A stretch of DNA of 64,000 nucleotides from Pseudoalteromonas sp. XMcav2-N. Lineage in GTDB: Bacteria > Pseudomonadota > Gammaproteobacteria > Enterobacterales > Alteromonadaceae. Below, piece by piece: positions 39,562-47,609 of the stretch. Every line of letters begins with the position of its first letter. The stretch's first letter is position 1. Location: NCBI RefSeq assembly GCF_024124545.1, contig NZ_JAMXSF010000004.1, forward strand, positions 186,001 to 250,000. Reading direction: 5' to 3'. The position numbers were made by a program, and so were the translations under genes. Under the pieces are notes generated by a model. It was not told where the DNA came from and ran no database searches. It worked only from the letters and a program-made list of their open reading frames with translations.

Positions 39562-40230
39562 GTGGAAAACTCGGTACTGGCATTACGAGCCCAACAAATA
39601 GCATCCGCGCGGCGGGAATTCAAGGCCCGGGGATCAAAATTACCCCGCTGCGAGCGGTGTTTACTGGCCGAACCTTTATGTATTTGTGCCGGTATTCAGG
39701 AGGCTGAATGCGGCAGTGCAGTGTGTCTGTTGATGTATCACAATGAGAGTTTCAAGCCTTCCAATACGGGCCGTCTGATTGCGGATATTGTGCCAGACAA
39801 TCATGCGTTTCGCTGGGACCGCACCGATCCTGACCCTGATTTACTGGCTTTACTGAATGATCCTGCCTACCAGCCGGTGGTGGTTTTTCCGGCTGAGAAT
39901 GTTGAACCTGAGCGGGTGATACATCAGGTGACGCAGCAAAGAGGCAAAGCGCCGCTCTACATTTTTCTCGACGGGACCTGGCGTGAAGCGAAAAAGATGT
40001 TTCGAAAAAGCCCTTACCTGGATCAGTTTCCTGTCTTGTCCGTGACACCGGAAAGCTTGTCTGATTATAAGTTGAGGGTAGCTCCGCATGCTCACCAGCT
40101 GGGAACAGCGGAGGTTGCTTGTGTGGTGTTGGCAGAAAATGGCGAAACACAGGCTGCGGAATATCTGACTCAGCATTTTGTGGATTTCCGTGATGCGTAT
40201 CTGAAAGGGAAGAAAAGCAAATTGGCGTGA
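39562..40230 (+). CDS. tapT: tRNA-uridine aminocarboxypropyltransferase (DTW domain)
   Basis: Transfers the 3-amino-3-carboxypropyl group of S-adenosylmethionine to U47 of tRNAs (acp3U47). The 222-residue protein aligns closely with E. coli TapT (YfiP): the cysteine cluster CERCLLAEPLCIC near residue 29, KPSNTGRLIADI, the family-naming LDGTWREAKKMFRKSPYL and the ending FVDFRDAYLKGK. It starts with GTG after a strong GAGGAGAGAAGT. A copy of the 162-bp repeat begins 15 bases after its stop. Confidence 0.92.
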   Translation: MENSVLALRAQQIASARREFKARGSKLPRCERCLLAEPLCICAGIQEAECGSAVCLLMYHNESFKPSNTGRLIADIVPDNHAFRWDRTDPDPDLLALLNDPAYQPVVVFPAENVEPERVIHQVTQQRGKAPLYIFLDGTWREAKKMFRKSPYLDQFPVLSVTPESLSDYKLRVAPHAHQLGTAEVACVVLAENGETQAAEYLTQHFVDFRDAYLKGKKSKLA

Positions 40231-40245
40231 GCAGTTAAACGCGTA

Positions 40246-40407
40246 ATACCAATTTGCTTAATTAAGTGTTCTATTTTGAGGCGAGAAAATATGTTCGATA
40301 ACTAGGCAAAAATTTTGCTATTTAGTTGTTCTAAATGAGAAATTTTTAACACAGCTAGCGTCATATTTGCTCCGTCAAATTGAACAGGTATTAAGTGAAA
40401 TTGGTAT
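40246..40407. repeat. 162-bp MITE-like intergenic repeat, copy 2
   Basis: Inverted copy of the element at 7918-8079, with the same termini (ATACCAATTT / AAATTGGTAT), equal length and about 8 mismatches by eye. It lies between the tapT stop and the end of the CsrB-like RNA, 17 bases beyond the latter's U tract. It holds no gene. Confidence 0.85.
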
Positions 40408-40423
40408 AAATTTAAAAGGGCCA

Positions 40424-40816
40424 CAAATAAGAAGAGCGCGACCCTTGCGGGCCGCGCTTGACGGAATCTTCTAAATAGCGTCCTGCTATGTTGATGAGAT
40501 CAACTCCTTACATGCTCGTCCATGTCTCGCCTTGCGTTGTCATTCTGCGAGATGTACATCCTGTACTGTCCTTAAAGCAATCAGCGCTCCCATATGCTGA
40601 CTTAGTCCGTGCTTACCATCCTTTGTGTCGTCATCCTGACTTGTTCCTGTCTCCCTGTATTCCAATGCACCATCCACCTGTGCATCAACATCCTTACTTA
40701 AACGGCATGTCCTGTTGTCCGAAGCCTAATCCTAGTTCCTGACACTCCTACCGCACAAACTCCCTGACCGGCAACTCAATCCATTTCCCTGTTGCTTTGT
40801 GCTCTCCCCTTGAGAT
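40424..40816 (-). ncRNA. csrB: CsrB-type regulatory RNA (CsrA-sequestering)
   Basis: No protein fits this 0.4-kb stretch. Read on the minus strand it contains 23 GGA trinucleotides in about 390 bases, 12 of them AGGA, several in the form CAGGATG or AAGGATG; chance would give about six. This is the hallmark of CsrB/CsrC/Rsm RNAs, which bind many CsrA dimers through GGA loops and so relieve translational repression. It ends in a strong intrinsic terminator at 40435-40458. A TATACT box lies about 7 bases upstream of the proposed 5' end. The exact ends are inferred. Confidence 0.85.
40435..40458 (-). terminator. Terminator of the CsrB-like RNA
   Basis: On the minus strand AGCGCGGCCC and GGGTCGCGCT pair (one G-U) around a GCAA tetraloop, followed by CTTCTTATTT. 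A GNRA loop with a U-rich tail is typical of stable small-RNA terminators. Confidence 0.88.
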
Positions 40817-40822
40817 GACTAA

Positions 40823-40828
40823 AGTATA
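40823..40828 (-). promoter_or_regulatory. Candidate -10 box of the CsrB-like RNA
   Basis: TATACT on the minus strand, with no good -35 hexamer 16-18 bases upstream, as expected for an activator-dependent promoter. T-rich blocks (GTTTTTTTGTGG) at 40851-40862 and again at 40890-40901 lie just upstream and could act as UP-like elements. Confidence 0.5.
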
Positions 40829-40974
40829 TGAGACTCTGGGTGAGATAACACCACAAAAAAACGCTTTGAAATTCGGGTAATTAACTTGGCCACAAAAAAA
40901 CTTGTTATCTAACAAAGACCTTTTTGTATTTTGTTGATAAAGTCAGCGTTATCTTCATAGATAGCGACAAGCTT

Positions 40975-40992
40975 AGTGAGAGATATCTCACA
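40975..40992. promoter_or_regulatory. Candidate UvrY/GacA-binding inverted repeat
   Basis: AGTGAG-N6-CTCACA, close to the TGTAAG-N6-CTTACA box that response regulator UvrY/GacA uses to activate csrB/rsm RNA genes. It lies about 165 bases upstream of the proposed 5' end of the RNA, the distance range known for such boxes. It is also about 130 bases upstream of the iron-binding protein gene, which it might affect as well. Confidence 0.5.
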
Positions 40993-41080
40993 AACAAACG
41001 TCCGTATGTCGCTATTTAATAAAATTGCAATATGCCGAACTATCGGCTGTATTTTGCCTGGTTTCGGGTTACCATATCCT

Positions 41081-41099
41081 GAGAATAGTAATTGTTTTT
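41081..41099 (+). promoter_or_regulatory. Possible Fur box upstream of the iron transporter
   Basis: GAGAATAGTAATTGTTTTT matches about 12 of 19 positions of the classical Fur consensus and lies 14 bases before the start codon of a ferric-iron binding protein gene. The match is weak; function makes it plausible. Confidence 0.3.
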
Positions 41100-41112
41100 A
41101 TTTGGAGCTCCT

Positions 41113-42117
41113 ATGAAAAGTGCAATCGTAACTCTGCTTGCTGCTGTTACTAGTTTATCTGCTGTCGCTGCGGATGAGGTAAATATCTATTCCTATCGTC
41201 AACCTTTCCTGATCCAGCCGATTCTGGATGATTTTACTAAGCAGACTGGTATTAAAACTAATGTGGTGTTTGCGAAAAAAGGCCTGATTGAGCGAGTCAA
41301 ACGGGAAGGAAAACATGGTCGTGCCGATCTTGTACTGACGTCGAACTTCAGTGCGATGATCCAGCTTGAGGAGCTTGGGTTGACTAACCCGATAGAAAGC
41401 GAAACGGTTGACAAAAATATTCCAGCTAGCTTTCGGGATCCGGATGGCCACTGGGTCGCACTGACCAAGCGTGTACGTAATGTTTATTCCTCAAAAGACA
41501 GATCAGGCAAGCTAACCAGCCTGAGCTATGAGGAGCTTGCAGACCCTAAATACAAAGGCAAAATTTGTACGCGTTCAGGTAAACACCCCTATAACCTGGG
41601 GCTGGTAGCGTCCATGATTGCACACCATGGTGAGGCTGAAACCAAAACCTGGCTGCAGGGGGTGAAAGCGAATCTGGCACGTAAGCCACAGGGTAATGAC
41701 CGTGCGCAAGTTAAAGCCGTAAAAGAAGGCCTGTGTGACCTGGCGCTGGGTAACAGCTACTATTTTGGTAAAATGCTGGAAGACAGCAAGCAAAAAGCCT
41801 GGGCTGATGCGGTTTATATTAATTTCCCAAATCAGACCGACCGTGGCTCGCATCTGAATGTTTCGGGTGTGGTAATGACCAAGTACTCGAAAAACAAAGA
41901 AAATGCCTTGAAACTGATCGAGTTTATGACCGACAATAAAGCCCAGAACATGTACGCCTCGATGAATATGGAATATCCGGTTAAACCGGGCGTCGAATTG
42001 TCGAAACTAGTGGCATCCTGGGGCACCTTTAAGGAAGACAGCTTACCTTTGTCCGAGATCAGTAAATACCGTCCGATGGCGCTTAAGCTCATCGATGAGG
42101 TAAAATTTGACCTGTAA
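41113..42117 (+). CDS. Ferric-iron ABC transporter, periplasmic binding protein
   Basis: This 334-residue periplasmic protein of the FbpA/FutA type has a signal peptide (cleavage near VAA-D, residue 21). The mature part starts NIYSYRQPFLIQPILDDF, with a Tyr in the hinge region and the late GNSYYFGKM tyrosine pair that coordinates Fe3+ in this family. I start at the ATG preceded by TTGGAGCTC, seven codons inside the longest frame. The permease gene starts directly at the stop codon, forming a three-gene fbpABC-type operon. Confidence 0.93.
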   Translation: MKSAIVTLLAAVTSLSAVAADEVNIYSYRQPFLIQPILDDFTKQTGIKTNVVFAKKGLIERVKREGKHGRADLVLTSNFSAMIQLEELGLTNPIESETVDKNIPASFRDPDGHWVALTKRVRNVYSSKDRSGKLTSLSYEELADPKYKGKICTRSGKHPYNLGLVASMIAHHGEAETKTWLQGVKANLARKPQGNDRAQVKAVKEGLCDLALGNSYYFGKMLEDSKQKAWADAVYINFPNQTDRGSHLNVSGVVMTKYSKNKENALKLIEFMTDNKAQNMYASMNMEYPVKPGVELSKLVASWGTFKEDSLPLSEISKYRPMALKLIDEVKFDL

Positions 42118-43749
42118 ATGCAATTAAAACAAAGTCTGTCCTCGTGGCAGTGCGTGGCGTGGTTGATAGGCATAGCCCTGTCAATCCCGCTGGCATTTCT
42201 GATTTTCGAAGCACTGCAAGGTGAATCGGAAGTATTCAGCCATTTATGGCAAAGCGTGTTATGGGATTATACCCGTAATACCATAGTGCTGATCGCTGGT
42301 GTAGTGACGCTCAGCTCACTCATTGCCCTGCCGCTGGGGTGGTTAACAGCCTACTGTCAGTTTCCCGGTAAGCGGATATTTGAATGGGCATTGATGTTAC
42401 CTCTAGCACTTCCAGCTTACATCATCGCATACGTTTATACTGATTTACTCGATTATGCCGGGCCGGTGCAGATCTGGTTGCGACAGCAATTTGGCTGGCA
42501 GGGGCCGGATGATTACTGGTTTTTTGACCTGCGTACTTTGCCGGGCGCCATAGTTATGATAGCCCTGGTGCTTTATCCCTATCTGTATTTGATTTTCAAA
42601 ACCGCTTTGAGAGAGCAGTCTTTCAAGCTGGTGCAGGCCAGTCAACTGATGGGCATGAGTCCGGCGCAGAGTTTCTTCAAAGTGAGCTTACCTTTATCCC
42701 GTGGCGCAATTGTCGCGGCATTGGCGCTGATCAGCATGGAAACCATGGCCGACTTTGCCACCGTGCATTACTTTGCGGTAAGCACCCTGACAACAGCTGT
42801 GTATGACACCTGGCTGGGATATTATTCGCTTACTGCCGCAGCCAAGATCTCGGGTATCATGCTGTTGTTTTTATTTGTCGCGCTGTTACTTGAGCGAATG
42901 AGTCGCAAAACACAAGTGGTACATGAGCGACAGTCCGGGGTGAACGACACTTATCTTTACGATTTGACGGGTTACCAGGGGTGGCTGGCTTGGGGGTTCT
43001 GTATGCTGATCCTCGGTGTCGCGTTTTTTGTGCCGGTTGGAATACTCCTCAATTACGCGTGGCATTATTTTGATCAGGCCTGGAATGCGGAGTTTTTTAC
43101 TTACGCGCTGCAGAGTCTGAAGATCAGTTTATACGTGAGTGTTATCGCAATGATGATCAGTTTATTGGTGGTGTATTATCAGCGTATTGAACCGGGCAAA
43201 CTCTCGCCGTTGCCAGGCCGGTTTGCCAGTACCGGATATGCATTACCAGGGACCGTTCTGGCAATTGCGGTGCTGTTACCGCTCACTTTAATGGACACCA
43301 AACTAAATGAATGGTTTGATGGCTCAGGCTTTGAACCCGGCCTGTTACTGAGTGGTACTTTGTTCGCTATGGTTTTTGCCTATGTCGTGCGGTTTTATGC
43401 GATTGCCCATGGTGCCGTGGAATCGAGTTTTGTGCGTATTAGTCCGAGTATTGATATGGCCAGCTTATCTCTTGGGAAAGGGCGCTTTCAGACCCTGACC
43501 CGGGTTCATATGCCTTTACTTAAACGCGGACTGCTGACCGCTGGCTTATTGGTGTTTATTGAATGTATGAAAGAACTGCCAGCGGCACTGCTGTTAAGAC
43601 CATTTAATTTTGAAACCCTGGCCACCCATGTTTATCAGTATGTCAGCGATGAGCAACTTGAACTGGCCTCTATCTCTGCCTTGTTTATCGTCCTGGTTGG
43701 ACTGATCCCGTTATACTGGGTTAATCGCTCAATGGAACAACACAACTAA
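42118..43749 (+). CDS. Ferric-iron ABC transporter, permease (fused double domain)
   Basis: This 543-residue inner-membrane permease has two repeated BinPDT halves in one chain, each with about six helices and an EAA-type loop that contacts the ATPase: QASQLMGMSPAQSFFKVSLPL near residue 178 and MASLSLGKGRFQTLTRVHMPL near residue 449. This is the FbpB/SfuB arrangement for Fe3+. The ATG follows the upstream stop with no gap and the downstream gene overlaps by one base. Confidence 0.93.
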   Translation: MQLKQSLSSWQCVAWLIGIALSIPLAFLIFEALQGESEVFSHLWQSVLWDYTRNTIVLIAGVVTLSSLIALPLGWLTAYCQFPGKRIFEWALMLPLALPAYIIAYVYTDLLDYAGPVQIWLRQQFGWQGPDDYWFFDLRTLPGAIVMIALVLYPYLYLIFKTALREQSFKLVQASQLMGMSPAQSFFKVSLPLSRGAIVAALALISMETMADFATVHYFAVSTLTTAVYDTWLGYYSLTAAAKISGIMLLFLFVALLLERMSRKTQVVHERQSGVNDTYLYDLTGYQGWLAWGFCMLILGVAFFVPVGILLNYAWHYFDQAWNAEFFTYALQSLKISLYVSVIAMMISLLVVYYQRIEPGKLSPLPGRFASTGYALPGTVLAIAVLLPLTLMDTKLNEWFDGSGFEPGLLLSGTLFAMVFAYVVRFYAIAHGAVESSFVRISPSIDMASLSLGKGRFQTLTRVHMPLLKRGLLTAGLLVFIECMKELPAALLLRPFNFETLATHVYQYVSDEQLELASISALFIVLVGLIPLYWVNRSMEQHN

Positions 43750-44780
43750 TGCCAAGCTTAGAAATTCAATCGTTACACTACCATTATGATGGTCACCCAG
43801 TGATCCAGCAGCTCGATTTAACGGTGGCTGAGAATGAAATAGTTTGCCTGCTCGGTGCCAGTGGCTGTGGTAAAACGACAACCTTAAAGGCAATTGCCGG
43901 GTTATTGCATCCCCAGCAAGGTGAGATCCGGATCAATGGCAAAAGTGTCAGCGGCGAGCGACATTTTGTGGCGCCTCAGCACCGCAACATCGGTATGATG
44001 TTTCAGGATTATGCACTGTTTCCGCACCTGACTGTTGAGCAGAATATCGCCTTTGGTCTCAATAAATTGAGCAAGTCCGAAAAGCACAGTCGTGTGGCAC
44101 AAATGTTGGAACTGGTGCATCTGGAAGGCTATGCGAAACGCTTCCCCCACGAGTTATCTGGTGGCCAGCAGCAGCGGGTAGCGATTGCCAGAGCCCTTGC
44201 ATACCATCCCAACTTGTTGTTGCTGGACGAGCCGTTTTCAAACATCGATGCGCAGGTGCGCTTTCAGCTGATCAAAGATATTCGCGATATTATTAAAGAT
44301 CAGCAGGTATCGGCGATTTTTGTCAGTCACTCCAAAGATGAGGCCTTTGCTTTTGCCGATCGGCTCGCCATTATGCATCAGGGGCAAATTGCCCAACTAG
44401 GCACACCCAAAGAGCTCTTCCAGCATCCAAGCAGTCGCCAGGTGGCGGAATTTTTGGGACAGGGTGCCTACGTGACGGCACAGCGTCACAACGGTGCTCA
44501 GGTTGAAACGGCATTTGGATCTGTGGAGTCCCTGATTGATATTCAAAACCCGGTACCGGAAGGACAAATATATCTCAGGCCCAGCCATATCGAACTGTTT
44601 AATGCAGAGCAGGGTCAGGTTGAAGTGACGCAACATCGCTTTGTCGGGACTGAGTATTTGTATGCCATTGAGCTGGAAGGTCAGAAGTTAGAAGTGGCGA
44701 TGCCATCAGATAAACCACTGGATCTCTCTCGGCCTGTGAGTTTGAAAATTAAGCCCCATGCGATAAACTTCTTTTCTTAA
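43749..44780 (+). CDS. Ferric-iron ABC transporter, ATP-binding protein
   Basis: This 343-residue ATPase powers the transporter. Walker A is GASGCGKTT near residue 36, the signature LSGGQQQRVAIARAL near residue 136, and Walker B LLLLDEPFSNID. A C-terminal regulatory domain (about 245-343, TOBE-like, with YLRPSHIELF) is present, as in FbpC. It shares a base with the permease stop (TAATG), so translation is coupled. Confidence 0.94.
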   Translation: MPSLEIQSLHYHYDGHPVIQQLDLTVAENEIVCLLGASGCGKTTTLKAIAGLLHPQQGEIRINGKSVSGERHFVAPQHRNIGMMFQDYALFPHLTVEQNIAFGLNKLSKSEKHSRVAQMLELVHLEGYAKRFPHELSGGQQQRVAIARALAYHPNLLLLDEPFSNIDAQVRFQLIKDIRDIIKDQQVSAIFVSHSKDEAFAFADRLAIMHQGQIAQLGTPKELFQHPSSRQVAEFLGQGAYVTAQRHNGAQVETAFGSVESLIDIQNPVPEGQIYLRPSHIELFNAEQGQVEVTQHRFVGTEYLYAIELEGQKLEVAMPSDKPLDLSRPVSLKIKPHAINFFS

Positions 44781-44922
44781 GGCATAACAATTCGTTACAT
44801 TACCTAATAGCAAATTAGGGAAGGGCGGTGACCGGGCGTGCGTGGTGATGCCCAATAGAGACGGGTACAACCGCACCAGCCGGGTTTAGTATGGCGCGTT
44901 GATTTGATGATAGGAAGGGGTG

Positions 44923-45834
44923 ATGGCGCAAGCACAATCAGGGGTATGTGCCGAGGCAAATCTGCATGGTTTGCACTTATTTTTTAATGTACTGGATGGC
45001 CAGGACGAAGTTGTGCGCTCGGCGCTCAGTCAGGCTGGCAGGTTGCAGGATGAACTCAGTGATCGTTTTTCTGAGGCCATGCTGAGCAGTTTTGTGGCCA
45101 TTGGCGCACAATACTGGCCTCACATTTATCCCGAGTTTATACCTCCTCAGCTAAAGAGCTTTCCCCTGATTAAAAGCAGTGAGCACTTGTGCCACAGCCA
45201 GCCGTTTGATCTGCTCTATGTGATCCGCTCAGACAGAGAAGACGTTAATCACCTGTTTGCGCAAAGTGTACTGCACATGCTGGCGGGCAGTGTTGAGCTG
45301 GTTGCTCAGGTACGCGCATTTCGATTTCTCGATGGCCGTGATTTCAATGGCTTTGTCTATGGCGCTGATATCCCTCATGGGCGCTTCAAACGCCAGGTTG
45401 CGCTGGTGAGCAACCCGGACGGCCTGGATGATCAGGGGAGTTATATTCACGTGCAGCGTACTCAGTTTGATTTGGCTCGCTGGCAGGCATTGCCCTTGTC
45501 TGATCAGGAGCAACTGATGGGGCGTACTCGACTGGATAATGAGTTGATTGAAGATGCTCCCCCCTACAATCATGCCCGGCTCAACGAGATAAAGGACAGC
45601 GAAGGGAAGCCTTTGTTACTTAATCAAAGTATGCCGTATGGGGATGTTTATGAACAAGGCAGCCTGTGGCTTAGTTGCGCAGCGAAAGGTAATGCGTTTG
45701 AGCAATTACTGCATAGCCGGTTTGGGTTGTGTGGAGATGGTGATTACGACCCTCTGCTGGACTACTCTCAGGGTGACATGGGGGCGGCGTTTTTTGCGCC
45801 ATCGCTAAATTTTCTAAAGCAAATGGCGCAGTAG
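44923..45834 (+). CDS. DyP-type peroxidase homologue with altered distal heme site
   Basis: This 303-residue protein aligns along its length with the YfeX-type DyP peroxidases (SYIHVQRTQFDLARWQAL, QEQLMGRTRLDNE, SMPYGDVYEQGSLW, ending GAAFFAPSLNFLKQM). The proximal heme ligand His217 is kept (YNHARL). The distal catalytic Asp of the usual GFxDG motif is Tyr146 (GFVYG), and the distal Arg, 17 residues after the His, is Asn234. It may thus bind heme but not act as a normal peroxidase. It follows the ferric transporter by 140 bases on the same strand. The start ATG has AGGAAGGGG upstream. Confidence 0.85.
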   Translation: MAQAQSGVCAEANLHGLHLFFNVLDGQDEVVRSALSQAGRLQDELSDRFSEAMLSSFVAIGAQYWPHIYPEFIPPQLKSFPLIKSSEHLCHSQPFDLLYVIRSDREDVNHLFAQSVLHMLAGSVELVAQVRAFRFLDGRDFNGFVYGADIPHGRFKRQVALVSNPDGLDDQGSYIHVQRTQFDLARWQALPLSDQEQLMGRTRLDNELIEDAPPYNHARLNEIKDSEGKPLLLNQSMPYGDVYEQGSLWLSCAAKGNAFEQLLHSRFGLCGDGDYDPLLDYSQGDMGAAFFAPSLNFLKQMAQ

Positions 45835-45843
45835 TCACCGCTA

Positions 45844-46311
45844 TCAGACATTATCAAACAGGGTCTTCACTCGCTCCAGAGTCTCATCAATCTCAGAGAC
45901 CTTGGCGGGGGCAATAAAAATGGTATCGTCGCCTGCGATGGTACCAAGCACTCCGTCTGCAGAACCTAAAGAGTCCAGAAGTCGGGCAATAAGCTGTGCT
46001 GCTCCCGGGCTGGTACGAATAATAATCATCATTTCATTGTGTACTATGTCAATCACCAGCTGTCGCAGCGGGCTTTTGGCTGTGGGCACACCCATTTCTG
46101 CCGGTAAACAATACACCATTTCCTGTTTAGCATTGCGGGTCCGGACAGCACCGAACTTGCTCAGCATACGAGAGACTTTGCTCTGACTTATATTATCGAA
46201 CCCCTGTTCTTTTAGGGCATCGACTATTTCACCTTGAGAACCAAAATTTTCTTCTTTTAACAGGGCCTTAAAGGCTTTGACGAGGGCTTCTTGTTTTTCC
46301 TGCGGCTGCAT
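45844..46311 (-). CDS. argR: Arginine repressor
   Basis: A hexameric, arginine-sensing DNA-binding protein that represses arginine synthesis and assists dimer resolution. Its 155 residues match E. coli ArgR (156): the N-terminal winged helix ([26 protein letters not shown]), [15 protein letters not shown], and the C-terminal arginine-binding [16 protein letters not shown] with [11 protein letters not shown] start at the ATG ([14 protein letters not shown]), not the TTG eight codons upstream. It is divergent from mdh, as in many gammaproteobacteria. Confidence 0.95.
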   Translation of the reverse strand: MQPQEKQEALVKAFKALLKEENFGSQGEIVDALKEQGFDNISQSKVSRMLSKFGAVRTRNAKQEMVYCLPAEMGVPTAKSPLRQLVIDIVHNEMMIIIRTSPGAAQLIARLLDSLGSADGVLGTIAGDDTIFIAPAKVSEIDETLERVKTLFDNV

Positions 46312-46584
46312 ATTCAGTACTTCTTTGTGACTCAATTGCTAGGATTCTACACAAAACCACTCTGTTACCCAAATTTATGCACAAGAAGATTCTTCAAGCG
46401 GGCAGGATTTCCTATATATGAAACTGACATTGGGGCGTAAACCATTAGTAGCAGTATTTGTCGCGAACTTTACAACTATAGTCGAAAAAAAGACGAAAAT
46501 TGCGCGGATAAATTTGTTTTTGGCGGCGCTTTTCATTATCTTTACAGCACATTTAATTCCACCTTCAAATTATGGAGAATTCCA

Positions 46585-47517
46585 ATGAAAGTTGCTGTAT
46601 TAGGTGCCGCTGGCGGTATCGGTCAAGCATTGTCTCTTTTGCTTAAAAACGGTTTGCCTGCTGGTTCTGAGCTTGCGCTATACGACGTAGCGCCAGTAGT
46701 ACCTGGCGTAGCGGTTGATCTGTCTCACATCCCTACAGCGGTAAAAGTCGCTGGTTTTGGTAAAGATGACCTGGATGCAGCGCTGGTTGATGCAGACATC
46801 GTTCTGATCCCTGCGGGTATGCCACGTAAGCCGGGCATGGACCGTGCTGATCTGTTCAATGTGAATGCAGGCATCATCAAGACTCTGGCTGAAGGCATTG
46901 TTAAGAACTGTCCCAAAGCCCTGGTTGGTGTGATCACTAACCCAGTTAACGGCACAGTGCCAATCGTTGCTGAAGTGTTCAAAAAAGCAGGCACTTACGA
47001 TCCAGCTCGTGTATTCGGTGTGACTACTCTGGATGTTATCCGTGCAGAGACTTTCATCGCTGAGCTGAAAGGCCTGAACGTAAGCGATGTGAAAGTGCCA
47101 GTGATTGGTGGTCACTCAGGTACTACTATTCTGCCTCTGCTTTCACAGGTTGAAGGTGCTGAGTTCTCTGATGAAGAAGTCGCTGCACTAACCAAGCGTA
47201 TTCAGAACGCCGGTACTGAAGTGGTTGAAGCTAAGGCGGGTGGCGGTTCTGCAACTCTGTCTATGGGCGCAGCTGCAGCACGTTTCTGCTTCTCACTGGT
47301 TAAAGGCCTGCAAGGCGAAAACGTGGTTGAGTATGCGTACGTTGAAGGCAACACTGGCGATGCAACTTTCTTCGCACAACCAGTACGTCTTGGTAAAAAC
47401 GGCGTAGAAGAGCTACTGCCATACGGCGAGCTGAGCGCGTTTGAGCAACAAGCAAAAGACGACATGCTGGCAACTCTTGAAAAAGACATCAAAGAAGGTG
47501 TTGATTTCATGGCATAA
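46585..47517 (+). CDS. mdh: Malate dehydrogenase
   Basis: NAD-dependent interconversion of malate and oxaloacetate in the TCA cycle. The 310-residue enzyme has the Rossmann loop [14 protein letters not shown], the substrate arginines in [13 protein letters not shown] and the catalytic His in [12 protein letters not shown] near residue 177. Its codon use is strongly biased to common codons, consistent with high expression. A strong terminator follows at 44 bases. Confidence 0.97.
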   Translation: MKVAVLGAAGGIGQALSLLLKNGLPAGSELALYDVAPVVPGVAVDLSHIPTAVKVAGFGKDDLDAALVDADIVLIPAGMPRKPGMDRADLFNVNAGIIKTLAEGIVKNCPKALVGVITNPVNGTVPIVAEVFKKAGTYDPARVFGVTTLDVIRAETFIAELKGLNVSDVKVPVIGGHSGTTILPLLSQVEGAEFSDEEVAALTKRIQNAGTEVVEAKAGGGSATLSMGAAAARFCFSLVKGLQGENVVEYAYVEGNTGDATFFAQPVRLGKNGVEELLPYGELSAFEQQAKDDMLATLEKDIKEGVDFMA

Positions 47518-47560
47518 TTGCCAGCTTACTGAGCAAAAATTTTGCCTGGTAAGTGAAACG

Positions 47561-47590
47561 AAAAAAGCCTGTCATTAGACAGGCTTTTTT
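47561..47590. terminator. Bidirectional terminator between mdh and serA
   Basis: A perfect 13-bp stem (AAAAAAGCCTGTC / GACAGGCTTTTTT) with an ATTA loop, lying between the convergent mdh and serA genes. Confidence 0.94.
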
Positions 47591-47609
47591 GTGTCTGCTT
47601 ACAAAGCCG

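Noticed and set aside
39752..40176. Minus-strand frames of 108-132 codons opposite tapT
   Set aside because: Two overlapping frames in the same place, both antisense to a conserved enzyme; neither resembles a protein family.
40488..40742. 84-codon plus-strand frame inside the CsrB-like region
   Set aside because: It has no ribosome site and its make-up follows from the repeated TCC, the complement of GGA motifs in the minus-strand RNA.
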